A DNA stretch of 64,000 bases from Cryobacterium sp. Y50 (GCF_002929805.1 NZ_PJJM01000099.1:51216-115215), one strand, 5' to 3'. Shown: positions 19,506 to 29,656, counted from the first letter of the stretch. The notes: a model not told the origin generated them from the letters alone. Numbers and translations: made by a program.

Positions 19506-21236
19506 ATGAGTACGACCATCGCACCAGTCGAGTCACGTCCGGCACCGCCGGTCTCTCCGTCTGCGGAGCCCAAGGGAAATATTCTCGTTCGGTGGATCAC
19601 CTCTACCGATCACAAGGTCATCGGGTACATGTACCTGATCACGTCGTTCATCTACTTCTGCCTCGGCGGCGTCATGGCGCTCATCATCCGTGCCCAGCTG
19701 TTCGCCCCCGGACTCGATGTCGTGCAGACGAAGGAGCAGTACAACCAGCTGTTCACGATGCACGGCACGATCATGCTGCTGATGTTCGCGACACCGCTGT
19801 TCTTTGGATTCGCTAATTTCCTGGTTCCGCTCCAGATCGGTGCTCCAGACGTTGCGTTCCCGCGACTCAACGCACTGGCCTACTGGTTCTTCAACTTCGG
19901 TAGCCTCATTGCCGTCGCCGGGTTCCTGACCCCGCAGGGCGCGGCATCCTTTGGATGGTTCGCCTACCAGCCACTCGCCAGTACAACGTTTTCGCCGGGA
20001 GTCGGCGGCAATTTGTGGATGGTCGGGCTGGGACTGTCGGGCTTTGGCACCATTCTTGGCTCGGTTAACTTCATAACCACCATCATCACCATGCGTGCTC
20101 CTGGTATGACGATGTGGCGTATGCCCGTCTTCACCTGGAACACGCTCATCACCGCGCTGCTCAGCCTGATGGTCTTCCCGGTGCTCGCCGCCGCCATGCT
20201 CGCTGCAGCATCCGACCGCATCTTCGGCTCGCACATCTACGACGCGGCCAACGGTGGTGCCATACTCTGGCAACATCTATTCTGGTTTTTCGGTCACCCC
20301 GAGGTGTACATCATCGCCCTGCCGTTCTTTGGTATCGTGTCCGAGGTCTTCCCGGTGTTCAGCCGCAAGCCGATGTTCGGGTACAAGACGCTCATCTACG
20401 CAACCATCTCCATCGCCGCACTCTCCGTCTCGGTCTGGGCACACCACATGTACGTCACCGGCTCAGTCTTGCTGCCGTTCTTCTCGCTCATGACCATGCT
20501 CATCGCGGTGCCAACCGGGGTGAAGATCTTCAACTGGATCGGCACCATGTGGCGAGGGTCGCTGACCTTCGAGACGCCTATGATCTGGGCCATCGGCTTT
20601 CTGGTCACGTTCACCTTCGGTGGCCTCACTGGCGTGATCCTGGCGTCGCCGCCGCTCGACTTCCATGTGTCAGACACCTACTTTGTCGTCGCCCACTTCC
20701 ACTACGTGGTCTTCGGTACCGTCGTGTTCGCCATGTTCAGCGGGTTCTACTTCTGGTGGCCCAAGTGGACGGGCAAAATGCTCAACGAGAGCCTCGGCAA
20801 GTGGCACTTCTGGTTGCTGTTTATCGGCTTTCACACCACGTTCCTGATCCAACACTGGCTCGGAGTCATGGGGATGCCGCGTCGATACGCGACATACTCC
20901 CCGGAGGACGGCTTCACCTGGATGAACCAGGTATCCACCACCGGTGCCATGATCCTCGCCGTGTCTATGATTCCATTCTTCCTGAACGTGTACATCACGG
21001 CCCGCAAGGCGCCACTCGTCACGGTCAACGACCCGTGGGGCTATGGCTCCTCACTTGAGTGGGCTACGTCCTGCCCACCGCCGCGTCACAACTTCACGTC
21101 CATTCCGCGAATTCGTTCCGAACGGCCGGCCTTCGACCTCAACCATCCCGAAGCCGGTCTGCCTATCGGAATCGGTCCCGGTAAGGATGCGCCCGACGTG
21201 CTGGTCTACGATATCGACTCGAATCAGGTGAAATAA
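19506..21236 (+). CDS. ctaD: Cytochrome c oxidase subunit I
   Basis: 576 residues with about 12 membrane helices. It binds haem a and the haem a3-CuB centre; [14 protein letters not shown] carries the CuB/Tyr motif, and [13 protein letters not shown] contains haem ligands. It is the proton-pumping core of the aa3 oxidase. The polar N- and C-terminal extensions are normal for actinobacteria. Confidence 0.98.
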   Translation: MSTTIAPVESRPAPPVSPSAEPKGNILVRWITSTDHKVIGYMYLITSFIYFCLGGVMALIIRAQLFAPGLDVVQTKEQYNQLFTMHGTIMLLMFATPLFFGFANFLVPLQIGAPDVAFPRLNALAYWFFNFGSLIAVAGFLTPQGAASFGWFAYQPLASTTFSPGVGGNLWMVGLGLSGFGTILGSVNFITTIITMRAPGMTMWRMPVFTWNTLITALLSLMVFPVLAAAMLAAASDRIFGSHIYDAANGGAILWQHLFWFFGHPEVYIIALPFFGIVSEVFPVFSRKPMFGYKTLIYATISIAALSVSVWAHHMYVTGSVLLPFFSLMTMLIAVPTGVKIFNWIGTMWRGSLTFETPMIWAIGFLVTFTFGGLTGVILASPPLDFHVSDTYFVVAHFHYVVFGTVVFAMFSGFYFWWPKWTGKMLNESLGKWHFWLLFIGFHTTFLIQHWLGVMGMPRRYATYSPEDGFTWMNQVSTTGAMILAVSMIPFFLNVYITARKAPLVTVNDPWGYGSSLEWATSCPPPRHNFTSIPRIRSERPAFDLNHPEAGLPIGIGPGKDAPDVLVYDIDSNQVK

Positions 21237-21659
21237 GTGAAGACCAATGTCAACCTGCTCTGGGTGCTCACCGTCTTCTTCGCGGTCGTCACGGCTGTGT
21301 ACGTCGTCTGGAGTCTGCTCGATCCCTTCCACGGACGGGTCGAATGGGCAGGCACGTTCATGCTCGGACTGTCGACACTGCTCATGGCATTCGTCGCGTT
21401 CTACCTGGACAAGGTGCACGCCGCTCAGGGTGGCGAACTCCCCGAGGACCGCCTCGATGGCAACATCGACGACGGAGATCCCGAAATGGGCTTCTTCAGC
21501 CCGTGGAGCTGGTGGCCGATCTTCCTCGCCGCTACTACGGCGCTGCTCTTCCTCGGCCTAGCGGTCGGCTTCTGGATCTGCTTTATTGGGCTCGGTCTGG
21601 GCCTGATCGCCCTGACCGGATGGGTGTACGAGTACTACCGAGGCCTGTTCGCCCGCTAA
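21237..21659 (+). CDS. ctaF: Cytochrome c oxidase subunit IV
   Basis: 140 residues with four membrane helices in two pairs: one pair near the N-terminus, then a polar loop (GGELPEDRLDGNIDDGDPE), then a second pair. This is the actinobacterial-type subunit IV, an accessory subunit of the aa3 oxidase. The GTG start follows the ctaD stop directly. A hairpin follows the gene. Confidence 0.93.
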   Translation: MKTNVNLLWVLTVFFAVVTAVYVVWSLLDPFHGRVEWAGTFMLGLSTLLMAFVAFYLDKVHAAQGGELPEDRLDGNIDDGDPEMGFFSPWSWWPIFLAATTALLFLGLAVGFWICFIGLGLGLIALTGWVYEYYRGLFAR

Positions 21660-21679
21660 CCACACAGCAACCAAGCGAC

Positions 21680-21717
21680 ACCGATCTGCCGTTACCGGCA
21701 GGTCGGTATCGTCGTTT
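21680..21717 (+). terminator. Terminator after ctaCDF
   Basis: A 12-bp stem (21680-21691 with 21696-21707, one G-T pair) with a TTAC loop, followed by ATCGTCGTTT. It lies between the ctaF and rlmA stop codons, which face each other. Confidence 0.65.
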
Positions 21718-21735
21718 AGCGATCCGTCAAGCGTG

Positions 21736-22575
21736 TCAGCACAACTCCGTGGCGCGGCGACGAAATCCAAAGACATCAAAGGCGATCGTCACGTCTTGCA
21801 CCGACGCTGGAGTCGACTCAGGCCCCGCCGATGCAGCGTGATGGGACGACGGGCCCATGCCGATAAGCGAGACCACCTCGGCCGCTGAGAGCGCTGCGTT
21901 TTGTTCCATTTGCTGCGCGCTCTCCAGGGCGAACCAGGCCCCGAGACTCGCTTCGAGATGTGCGGCTTTGTCGGCCTGCATCTCCACGGCCAGGCCGGCC
22001 CGCCGCAGCTCATGCAAATGCGTTGGCCGGGGAACCACGACGAGAAGCAGCCCACCGGGTCGGAGGACGCGGTGGAACTCCGCAGCATTGCGGGGTGCGA
22101 ACACGTTGAGAATGACGTCGACAGCAGCGTCCTGAACGGGAAGCGGGGACCAGACATCCGCGACCAGCCCGTCAATGCGGTCGTGTGAGCGCATGGTTCG
22201 ACTCACGGCTGTGGGGGAGAGATCCATGCCGAGCGCACGCACGTCCTCACCTGGGGGCAATGCCGCGCGTAGATAATAACCGGTGCCGCAGCCTACGTCC
22301 AGGAGGCGACGGGGGTGCTCGGCGGAGATAACGGCGCGGACGGCGGCCTGGAGCGGTTCGTACCAGCCGGCCGCGAGAAAAGTGTCACGGGCATCGAGCA
22401 TAGCTGCGCTATCACCGATGAACTTGGGCGCGCCGGTGAGGAGATTGATGAAACCCCGTTTGTTGACGTCAAAGGAATGCCCCGTGCTGCATCCCAATCG
22501 TAGTGTGCCGGTGGGGGAGAGGGGCAGAAAACAGTTCGGGCATCGAAGCCACTCCGATAACGTCTGGAGTGACAT
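21736..22575 (-). CDS. rlmA: RlmA-type 23S rRNA (guanine-N1) methyltransferase
   Basis: 279 residues. The N-terminal zinc finger CPNC...CSTGHSFDVNKRG, then LLDVGCGTGYYL, a class I SAM-binding motif, fits the RlmA/TlrB family that methylates a guanine in 23S rRNA hairpin 35. Members in antibiotic producers give tylosin resistance; this one is probably housekeeping. It lies 34 bp downstream of qcrB on the same strand, and its start codon is inside a strong hairpin (22537-22584). Confidence 0.85.
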   Translation of the reverse strand: MSLQTLSEWLRCPNCFLPLSPTGTLRLGCSTGHSFDVNKRGFINLLTGAPKFIGDSAAMLDARDTFLAAGWYEPLQAAVRAVISAEHPRRLLDVGCGTGYYLRAALPPGEDVRALGMDLSPTAVSRTMRSHDRIDGLVADVWSPLPVQDAAVDVILNVFAPRNAAEFHRVLRPGGLLLVVVPRPTHLHELRRAGLAVEMQADKAAHLEASLGAWFALESAQQMEQNAALSAAEVVSLIGMGPSSHHAASAGPESTPASVQDVTIAFDVFGFRRRATELC

Positions 22576-22584
22576 CGATGCCCG
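22537..22584 (-). promoter_or_regulatory. 19-bp hairpin covering the rlmA start codon
   Basis: Arms 22584-22566 and 22555-22537 (minus-strand order) pair over 19 positions, with one mismatch and one wobble, around a 10-nt loop. The rlmA ATG (22575-22573) lies in the 5' arm. On the minus strand the hairpin is followed by AACTGTTTTCT. It could end the qcr transcript, block rlmA translation, or both. Confidence 0.6.
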
Positions 22585-22609
22585 ATCTGTGCTGGTGCCT
22601 GATATAGCG

Positions 22610-24286
22610 CTACTTGTCGGTGATCTCCGACTGGTGCTCCTGGTCGGTGATTGCTGCGGGGTGGTCGCCGTGGGCGTGACTCAGCTCGGTCTGCGTGATC
22701 GGAGTGATCCGATCTTCGAAGAACCAGCGGGACAGTCCGGCGCGAACCTTCTCGGCAGGGCCGATCTTGCCCTGGGCGTTGGGGCGAAGCATGAGCGGCT
22801 TGAAGTCGCTGTAACTCACCAGCTTCCAGCGCTCGTACTCATCGACCGGCTGGTGTACTTCGACGAATTCACCGCCGGGCAGTCGAACGATGCGGCCAGA
22901 CTCGTAGCCGTGCAGCACGATCTCGCGGTCCTTCTTCTGCAGCGCGAGGCAGACGCGCTTGGCGATGAAGAAGGCCAGAATCGGACCCAGCAGCGTTGTG
23001 GCCTGGAGGGTGTGGATAACACCTTCCATGGTGAGGTGGAAGTGCGTGGCCATGATATCCGATGAGGCTGCGGCCCAAAGCGAGGCGTAAAACGTGACGC
23101 CCGCAGCACCGATAGCGGTGCGGGTCGGAGCGTTGCGCGGTCGATCCAGCACGTGGTGCTCGCGCTTGTCTCCGGTGATCCAGGCTTCGATGAAGGGGTA
23201 GACCATGACAGTGACGATGAACAGTCCGACCACGGCCAGCACGACCACAATATTGAGCGAGTAGGTGTGGTTCAGCCACACGAACTCCCATCCCGGCGGA
23301 ATTAAACGCATGGCTCCGTCAGCAAAACCGATATACCAGTCGGGCTGGGTACCGGCCGACACCGGCGACGGGTCATACGGGCCGTAATTCCAGATCGGGT
23401 TGATTGTGAACAAAGAGGCGATCAGCATGACTACGCCGAAGACGATGAAGAAAAACCCACCGGCCTTGGCGGCGTACACGGGGAGCACCGGATATCCGAC
23501 CACGTTCTGGTTGGTGCGTCCCGCGGCCGGGTACTGGGTGTGCTTGTGCACGACGACAAAGAGGAGGTGCATTGCGATCAACGCGACGATGATCGCGGGC
23601 AGCAGCAAGATGTGCAGCGAATACAGCCTTCCGACGATATCGGTACCGGGGAATTCTCCGCCGAAGAGCAGGAACGAGGTCCAGGTTCCGATCACCGGGA
23701 TGCCCTTGACCAGACCGTCGATGATGCGCAGGCCGTTACCGGAGAGCAGGTCGTCGGGGAGAGAATAGCCGGTGAATCCTTCGGCCATCGCGAGGATGAA
23801 CAGGATGAAACCGATCACCCAGTTGAGTTCGCGCGGCTTACGGAACGCCCCGGTGAAGTAGATCCGCAGCATGTGCAGCCCAATGGCGGCGACAAACAGT
23901 AGCGCTGCCCAGTGGTGTACCTGGCGCATGAGCAGTCCGCCGCGAATGTCGAACGAAATGTCCATGGTTGACGACATCGCCACGGACATTGGGACGCCCT
24001 TGAGCGGCGCGTAGGAGCCGTCATAGACGACCTCTGCCATGGACGCCTGAAAGAAGAAGGTCAGGAACGACCCAGACAACAGGATGATAACGAAACTATA
24101 GAGCGCTACTTCGCCGAGCAGGAATGACCAGTGGTCAGGGAAGATCTTGCGACCAAGTTCTTTGACCGCGCCGGAGATGCTCGTGCGCTCGTCGATGTAA
24201 TTAGCGGCCGTGGCCGTGAAGCCGCCAGCCTTCTTCGTCCCGACGGTTTGATCCTCAGCGGATTCGCGGGTGTTTATTGTTGTCAT
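22610..24286 (-). CDS. qcrB: Cytochrome bc1 complex cytochrome b subunit
   Basis: 558 residues, quinol-oxidising cytochrome b of the actinobacterial bcc complex. It has the usual eight-helix core with the paired haem-ligand histidines (RQVHHWAALLF, LHMLRIYFTG) and a long C-terminal extension typical of the phylum. The ATG overlaps the qcrA stop by 4 bp. Operon order on the minus strand is ctaE-qcrC-qcrA-qcrB-rlmA. Confidence 0.96.
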   Translation of the reverse strand: MTTINTRESAEDQTVGTKKAGGFTATAANYIDERTSISGAVKELGRKIFPDHWSFLLGEVALYSFVIILLSGSFLTFFFQASMAEVVYDGSYAPLKGVPMSVAMSSTMDISFDIRGGLLMRQVHHWAALLFVAAIGLHMLRIYFTGAFRKPRELNWVIGFILFILAMAEGFTGYSLPDDLLSGNGLRIIDGLVKGIPVIGTWTSFLLFGGEFPGTDIVGRLYSLHILLLPAIIVALIAMHLLFVVVHKHTQYPAAGRTNQNVVGYPVLPVYAAKAGGFFFIVFGVVMLIASLFTINPIWNYGPYDPSPVSAGTQPDWYIGFADGAMRLIPPGWEFVWLNHTYSLNIVVVLAVVGLFIVTVMVYPFIEAWITGDKREHHVLDRPRNAPTRTAIGAAGVTFYASLWAAASSDIMATHFHLTMEGVIHTLQATTLLGPILAFFIAKRVCLALQKKDREIVLHGYESGRIVRLPGGEFVEVHQPVDEYERWKLVSYSDFKPLMLRPNAQGKIGPAEKVRAGLSRWFFEDRITPITQTELSHAHGDHPAAITDQEHQSEITDK

Positions 24287-25356
24287 GCTCGCTCCCAGAA
24301 ACTCGGGCCGACTGGTTCAGTGAAATCGCTCTGCGCGATCAGGTAGCCTTCAGCGTCCACGGCAATCGGGAGCTGTGGTAGTGCCCGTTTGGCCGGTCCG
24401 AAGATGACCTTACAGTGGTTCTCAACATCGAACTGCGACTGGTGACACGGGCAAAGGAGATGGTGGGTGTGCTGTTCGTACAGCGCTACCGGGCATCCCA
24501 CGTGAGTGCAGATCTTGGAGTAAGCAACGATGCCCTGGTAAGACCAGGTCTTGCGTTCGTCGGATTCAACTAGGTCTGCTGGGTCCATACGAATAAGAAG
24601 GACGGCTGCCTTGGCTTTTTCTTCCAAGCGACCGTGCTCCATCTCGGACAGGCCTTCGGGAATGACGTGGAAGGACGATCCTAGTGTAACGTCGGACGCC
24701 TTGATTGGCGTGCCGCTTGGGTCCATCGTCAGGCGGACGCCCTTTTTCCACATGGTTTCGTGGAGCAATTCGACCGGGTTCTGGTCCATTGGACCGAGCC
24801 CGCGGAACAGGACGACGGCCGGCAGCGGGAATACGACAAGGGCGCCGATCAGGCTGTTACGAATAAGCGTTCGGCGGCCGAAACCGGATTCCTCATTCGC
24901 CTGCTGAAAGATCTCCACGGCGCGAGCCCGAACGGGTTCGGTTCCACGAACCGGGTGGCGTTCGTCAACGCCTTCATGATCGCTCATGAGCGCCTTACCC
25001 CAGTGCACGGCACCGATACCAATGGCGAGCAGTGCCAGGCTGAGTCCAAGTCCGATGAACAGGTTGTTGAGGCGCACGGAGCCCGGATCTTCCGGGACGA
25101 TGGGGAAGGCCATGTAGGCGGCGATCGCGAAAACGCTACCCACGATGGAAACGTAGAACAACGTGTAGACGGCACGCTCCGCTTTGCGCTCTTCCTTATG
25201 GTCAAGGTCGGTGACGCGCGGACGGTGCGGTGGGAATCCCGGATTAACCAGGGAATCCCGTGTGACGACGGCTGTACTTGCGGCGACTGGAGCGAGCTCC
25301 TCGCCAGGCGAGTCGGGGGCGGTTACGTCCTCCGCGCCGTTATCGTCCTTGGCCAT
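24283..25356 (-). CDS. qcrA: Rieske iron-sulfur subunit of bc1 complex
   Basis: 357 residues. Three N-terminal membrane helices (the actinobacterial form, longer than the single-helix Rieske proteins) are followed by the 2Fe-2S domain with CTHVGCPV and CPCHQSQFD. It passes electrons from quinol to QcrC. The start is an ATG with GGAG-rich sequence upstream. It overlaps qcrB by 4 bp. Confidence 0.96.
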   Translation of the reverse strand: MAKDDNGAEDVTAPDSPGEELAPVAASTAVVTRDSLVNPGFPPHRPRVTDLDHKEERKAERAVYTLFYVSIVGSVFAIAAYMAFPIVPEDPGSVRLNNLFIGLGLSLALLAIGIGAVHWGKALMSDHEGVDERHPVRGTEPVRARAVEIFQQANEESGFGRRTLIRNSLIGALVVFPLPAVVLFRGLGPMDQNPVELLHETMWKKGVRLTMDPSGTPIKASDVTLGSSFHVIPEGLSEMEHGRLEEKAKAAVLLIRMDPADLVESDERKTWSYQGIVAYSKICTHVGCPVALYEQHTHHLLCPCHQSQFDVENHCKVIFGPAKRALPQLPIAVDAEGYLIAQSDFTEPVGPSFWERA

Positions 25357-25452
25357 TGTTCTCCTTTGTGGGCTGTGAAAATACTCTGCGCGTTTGTACT
25401 GCGCGGCGTGCGGGTGAAACCGGGTAGCGAGTCGAGACCGGCTACCCGCTTA

Positions 25453-26268
25453 TCAGTTAGATTTTGCGGTGATCCACACGGTTAGGGCCACGATTGCGCC
25501 CAGTCCGAAGATCCAGATAAAGAGTCCCTCAGCCACTGGCCCCAGAGAACCGAGTGCCAGGCCGCCCGGAGACGGGTTGTCTTCGACGTACTTGAGGTAA
25601 GTGATGATGTCGCGCTTATCTTCAGGCGTGATGTTCATGTCGTTGAAGACAGGCATGTTTTGCGGGCCGGTGATCATGGCCTCATAGATGTGCTGTGCTG
25701 ACACGTTCTCGATCGCGGGCGCGAACTTGCCCTCGGTCAGGGCGCCGCCGGCGCCGGCCACGTTGTGGCACATCGCGCAGTTGATCCGGAACAATTCTGC
25801 GCCATTTGCAGCATCGCCAGCAGCAGCGTCGAGCAGTTCAGCCGCCGGAATTGCGGGGCCGGGAGCCAGAGAAGCGACATAGGCCGCGAGCGCTGTGATC
25901 TGTTCAGGAGTGAACTGCACCGGCTTCTTCTGTGCCTGTGGCCCCTGCATCTGCATGGGCATGCGTCCGGTGCCGACCTGGAAGTCCACCGACGCTGCGC
26001 CGACTCCGATCAGGCTAGGGCCTTCCGCGGAACCCTGGGCGCTCAGTCCATGGCAGGTTGCACAGTTAGCGGCAAAGAGCTTTTCGCCCTCAGCGATGGT
26101 CTGCTGCGACGAAGAATCCGTTGTCGCAACGGCGGTGCTGGTACTGAAGGCCGCATAGGCGCCTCCGGTGAACAGGAGTCCAACGGCAATAAGAGCAATG
26201 CTGGCGAGCGGGTGGCGACGCCCGGTTTTGCGTGGCCGGCGTGTACGAGGTGTTTTGATCGTGGTCAT
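25453..26268 (-). CDS. qcrC: Di-haem cytochrome c subunit of bc1 complex
   Basis: 271 residues. A basic N-terminus and a signal-anchor helix are followed by two cytochrome c domains, with haem sites CATCH and CAMCH, and a C-terminal membrane helix. The two haems replace a soluble cytochrome c and wire the bc1 complex to CtaC. Position between ctaE and qcrA is canonical. Confidence 0.96.
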   Translation of the reverse strand: MTTIKTPRTRRPRKTGRRHPLASIALIAVGLLFTGGAYAAFSTSTAVATTDSSSQQTIAEGEKLFAANCATCHGLSAQGSAEGPSLIGVGAASVDFQVGTGRMPMQMQGPQAQKKPVQFTPEQITALAAYVASLAPGPAIPAAELLDAAAGDAANGAELFRINCAMCHNVAGAGGALTEGKFAPAIENVSAQHIYEAMITGPQNMPVFNDMNITPEDKRDIITYLKYVEDNPSPGGLALGSLGPVAEGLFIWIFGLGAIVALTVWITAKSN

Positions 26269-26305
26269 GCTGAAGTAGTCCGCTCCCGTTTCTCAGTCAG
26301 AACTT

Positions 26306-26935
26306 CTATTTAAGAACGTAGATGACCAGGAAGAGCCCGATCCAGACGACGTCGACGAAGTGCCAGTAGTAGGAAACCACAATAGCGCTGGTGGCTTCTT
26401 TGTGCCCGAAATTCTTGACCGCGAAACCGCGCCCAATAACCAGAAGGAAGGCGAGCAGGCCCGCCGTCACGTGAATTCCGTGGAAGCCGGTCGTGATGTA
26501 GAAAGCTGAACCGTAAGCGTTGGAAGAAAGTGAGATTCCTTCGGACACCAGGGTGGCGTATTCGAACACCTGACCGGTAACAAAGATCGCGCCAAGAGCG
26601 TAGGTGAGGAAGAACCACTCGATCATGCCCCACTCGCTCGGCTTCCAGCCGGTCGACCGGGCCTGCAGTCGTTCGGCCGCAAACACCCCGAACTGGCAGG
26701 TCACCGACGAAGACACCAACACGAGCGTGTTGATCAACGCAAAGGTGAAATTGTGCTTGTCCGCCTCGAAGAGCCAAAGCTCGGAAGAGGTCGAACGAAG
26801 CGTGAAGTAGATGGCGAAGAGCCCCGCGAAGAACATCACTTCGCTGCCCAACCACACAATGGTGCCCACAGCCACGCTGTTAGGCCGGTTCACAACGGGC
26901 GCACTCGCCGTCTGAGTAATTGAGGAGCTGGTCAC
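26306..26935 (-). CDS. ctaE: Cytochrome c oxidase subunit III
   Basis: 209 residues with five membrane helices, including [11 protein letters not shown] and the conserved [10 protein letters not shown] motif. I place the start at GTG 26935 (VTSSSITQ), since homologues begin just before [19 protein letters not shown] is too close to act as a ribosome site, but a CATAAT -10 lies exactly 6 nt upstream, so the transcript is predicted to be leaderless. First gene of the ctaE-qcrCAB operon. Confidence 0.93.
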   Translation of the reverse strand: MTSSSITQTASAPVVNRPNSVAVGTIVWLGSEVMFFAGLFAIYFTLRSTSSELWLFEADKHNFTFALINTLVLVSSSVTCQFGVFAAERLQARSTGWKPSEWGMIEWFFLTYALGAIFVTGQVFEYATLVSEGISLSSNAYGSAFYITTGFHGIHVTAGLLAFLLVIGRGFAVKNFGHKEATSAIVVSYYWHFVDVVWIGLFLVIYVLK

Positions 26936-26941
26936 CCCTCC

Positions 26942-26947
26942 ATTATG
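26942..26947 (-). promoter_or_regulatory. -10 element of the ctaE-qcrCAB operon
   Basis: CATAAT on the minus strand (5 of 6 matches to TATAAT), followed by 6 nt and the ctaE GTG. The predicted +1 equals the start codon. Confidence 0.5.
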
Positions 26948-27065
26948 GCCGATATTCCCACAGGTTTTTCTCAATCGGGCATGCAAGTGATCTTTTATGC
27001 CCGATGGAGTGGTTCATTTCCAGGGTGGTTTCGGCGTGAATTCGGGCGAGTCAGGCCCGTTCTCC

Positions 27066-27071
27066 TAAGAT
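27066..27071 (+). promoter_or_regulatory. -10 element for leaderless trpD
   Basis: TAAGAT, predicted +1 at 27078-27079, the position of the trpD ATG. No Shine-Dalgarno sequence precedes the start. Confidence 0.5.
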
Positions 27072-27078
27072 CGAAAAC

Positions 27079-28131
27079 ATGCTTGAATCGCAGACTTGGC
27101 CAAATATTTTAGATTCCCTCCTCTCTGGTCGGGACCTCAGCGTGGCGGACGCCGCCTGGAGTATGGAACGGATCATGCTCGGCGAGGCCAGCCCCTCCCA
27201 ACTCGGAGCCTTTTTGGTGGCCTTGCGAGCCAAAGGGGAGACTGTCGATGAGATCGTCGGCTTCCGGGATGCGGTGCTGGAGCACGCCATTGAACTCCCC
27301 GTCAATCCGATGGCGCTCGACATCGTCGGAACCGGCGGCGACCAGTTAGGCACGGTCAACATTTCGACCATGGCATCGATCGTCTGTGCAGCGGCCGGTG
27401 TGCCGGTCGTCAAACACGGCAACCGGGCGGCCAGCTCAGCTTCCGGGTCGTCAGACGTATTAGGTGAACTCGGCATCGATCTGTCGCGCGACGCTGCTCG
27501 GGTGGCTCAGGTCTTTGAAGAGACCGGAATTACCTTTGCCTTTGCGGCGGCCTTTCATCCGGGCTTTCGGCACGCGGCCCTCACCCGGAGCGAATTGGGC
27601 ATCCCCACGGTGTTCAACTACCTCGGCCCGCTGTGCAACCCGGCGCGCCCAGAGGCATCCGCTGTCGGCGTGGCGAACCTGGACCGGGTTCCCCTCTTCG
27701 TCGGCGTGTTTCAGACTCGCGGTGCGACCGCCCTAGTTTTTCGTGGCGATGACGGACTCGACGAACTCACCACGACCGGGCATAGCCACGTTTGGGAGGT
27801 CTCCCGTGGCCTCGTAACCGAGCATGACATTGACCCTCGTGACCTCGGCCTCAAGCGGGCGCAGCTTAACGACCTGGCTGGCGGTTCCCCGCAGCACAAC
27901 GCCGATGTTGTGCGTTCCGTGCTGGCGGGCGACCGGGGTCCGATTCGGGACATCGTGCTGCTCAACGCCGCTGCCGGTCTCGTCGCCTTCGATCTGGCCA
28001 ACGATCCAGCTCAGGTGCAGGTCGCGATTTTGGATCGTTTTCGCAGCAAAATGGTCGTGGCTGCCGAAGCGATTGACTCCGGGGCAGCCGCAGCCAAATT
28101 GTCCGCGTGGGTGGCGGCGACACGGATCTGA
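27079..28131 (+). CDS. trpD: Anthranilate phosphoribosyltransferase
   Basis: 350 residues. TrpD transfers phosphoribose from PRPP to anthranilate in tryptophan biosynthesis. Diagnostic motifs are DIVGTGGDQLGTVNIST (PRPP loop), VKHGNRAASSASGSSDVLGELG and FNYLGPLCNPARP. It stands alone, as is common in this group, where the other trp genes are elsewhere. The start appears leaderless. The downstream DNA holds a glycerol kinase remnant on the other strand. Confidence 0.96.
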   Translation: MLESQTWPNILDSLLSGRDLSVADAAWSMERIMLGEASPSQLGAFLVALRAKGETVDEIVGFRDAVLEHAIELPVNPMALDIVGTGGDQLGTVNISTMASIVCAAAGVPVVKHGNRAASSASGSSDVLGELGIDLSRDAARVAQVFEETGITFAFAAAFHPGFRHAALTRSELGIPTVFNYLGPLCNPARPEASAVGVANLDRVPLFVGVFQTRGATALVFRGDDGLDELTTTGHSHVWEVSRGLVTEHDIDPRDLGLKRAQLNDLAGGSPQHNADVVRSVLAGDRGPIRDIVLLNAAAGLVAFDLANDPAQVQVAILDRFRSKMVVAAEAIDSGAAAAKLSAWVAATRI

Positions 28132-28159
28132 CCCCCGCCGCTGTCCAATCGGGGGCCTG

Positions 28160-28441
28160 CTACTGCACGTTTTCGTCATCTATCTTCGACCTCCAACGGC
28201 TGCCCTCCGGCCAGTTTGTGCGCAGTTCGTCGAGTCCACTCCAGTATCCGACCGCGAAGCCGACCGCGTAGGCGGCGCCCCAGGCGGTCGTCTCGGCGAC
28301 GATGGAACGCACCACGGGAGCGCCGTGGATATCGGCCTGAAACTGCAAGAACATGTTTTGGCGATCATTCCGCCGTCGACCTTGAATCGGGTCAGGGGAA
28401 CGCCGGAGTCGACATTGACCGCGTCAATGAACTCGCAAGTC
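28160..28441 (-). pseudogene. glpK: Remnant of glycerol kinase C-terminus
   Basis: Two adjacent minus-strand frames encode consecutive parts of the GlpK C-terminal domain. [20 protein letters not shown] (about 28430-28370) is followed, after a single missing base near 28358, by [33 protein letters not shown] and LDELRTNW. In intact GlpK the junction would be an Ala-Asn-Asn run. The residues before the fragment are absent and the tail (RWRSK to DDENVQ) looks shortened by a second deletion. There is no start codon or ATP-binding half. The DNA between this remnant and dhaK (28442-28654) shows nothing I recognise and should hold the dha promoter. Confidence 0.8.
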
Positions 28442-28654
28442 TAAAAGGCTGTCGCCGCGGGGATACCGAAGCCGCCCCTTTACGGTGAGCGGATGGCCTC
28501 AACATAGCGCCGCGTGTCGCGAAGGGGAACCGCTCGTTCAAGTTGCCTCGAGCCCCGCTCGAACGTGGTCAGGGCGCGTATGTCGACCGTGGGAGAATGC
28601 GCTTGGGGCGAAGTGTCCGATCGATCCGTGGTAGCACCGAGCGAATGGCAGGTC

Positions 28655-29656
28655 ATGAAGAAGCTCATCAACGATCCGAAGCACGTCGTCAACGAAGCCG
28701 TCGCCGGATTCGAGGCTGCGCACGGCGATATTGTGCGCGTCTCACCCGATCCGCTCTTCATTGTGCGAGCGGATGCACCGCATAAAGGCAAGGTGGGCAT
28801 CGTCAGCGGTGGCGGCAGCGGACACGAACCTCTGCACGGCGGATTCGTGGGTCTCGGCATGCTCGACGCCGCCGTTCCCGGTCCGGTCTTCACCTCCCCG
28901 ACGCCGGATCCCATCCTCGCCGCGACCCAGTCAGTGGATGGCGGCGTGGGGGTGCTGCACATCGTGAAGAATTACACCGGGGACGTGCTGAATTTTGAGA
29001 CCGCAGCCGATCTCGCATCCGCTGAAGGAATCGACGTTCGTACGGTTATCATCAATGACGATGTCGCTGTGAAGGACTCGCTTTACACAGCCGGACGCCG
29101 CGGTGTGGCCGGAACGGTGCTGGTCGAGAAAATCACCGGTGCGGCTGCCGAACGCGGGGATGACCTGACAGCCGTCGTCGCAGTAGCGGAAAAAGTCAAC
29201 TCTCGGGTGCGCACCATGGGGGTCGCGTTGACGCCGTGCGTGGTGCCGCACGCCGGCGAGCCGAGCTTCGTGCTCGCGGACGATGAGATCGAGATCGGTA
29301 TCGGAATCCACGGTGAGCCCGGCCGGGAGCGCATCAAGCTCGAGCCGGCCGATGCCATCGTCGACCGACTCCTCGCGCCCATTTTGGAGGACCTGCCGTT
29401 GGCCAGCGGCGACCAGGTTCTGCTTTTCGTCAATGGTATGGGCGGCACGCCGCTGGTTGAGCTGTACATCGTATTCCGGCGCGCGGCCGAAGTACTGCGC
29501 GAGCGGGGCATTACGGTGTCGCGCAGCCTCGTCGGCAACTACACGACGAGCCTCGAAATGGCGGGAGCATCGATTTCCGTGCTGCAGCTGGATGCGGAGC
29601 TCACCGCTCTCTGGGACGCACCGGTGCAGACGGCCGCGCTACGGTGGGGACGATAG
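28655..29656 (+). CDS. dhaK: Dihydroxyacetone kinase subunit DhaK
   Basis: 333 residues, the substrate-binding subunit of the PTS-dependent dihydroxyacetone kinase; it forms a hemiaminal between a His and dihydroxyacetone. [19 protein letters not shown] (about 48-66) and [12 protein letters not shown] with the substrate His are present. The frame is open 47 codons upstream, but homologues begin at MKKLINDPK, so I chose ATG 28655. First gene of dhaK-dhaL-dhaM. Confidence 0.95.
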   Translation: MKKLINDPKHVVNEAVAGFEAAHGDIVRVSPDPLFIVRADAPHKGKVGIVSGGGSGHEPLHGGFVGLGMLDAAVPGPVFTSPTPDPILAATQSVDGGVGVLHIVKNYTGDVLNFETAADLASAEGIDVRTVIINDDVAVKDSLYTAGRRGVAGTVLVEKITGAAAERGDDLTAVVAVAEKVNSRVRTMGVALTPCVVPHAGEPSFVLADDEIEIGIGIHGEPGRERIKLEPADAIVDRLLAPILEDLPLASGDQVLLFVNGMGGTPLVELYIVFRRAAEVLRERGITVSRSLVGNYTTSLEMAGASISVLQLDAELTALWDAPVQTAALRWGR

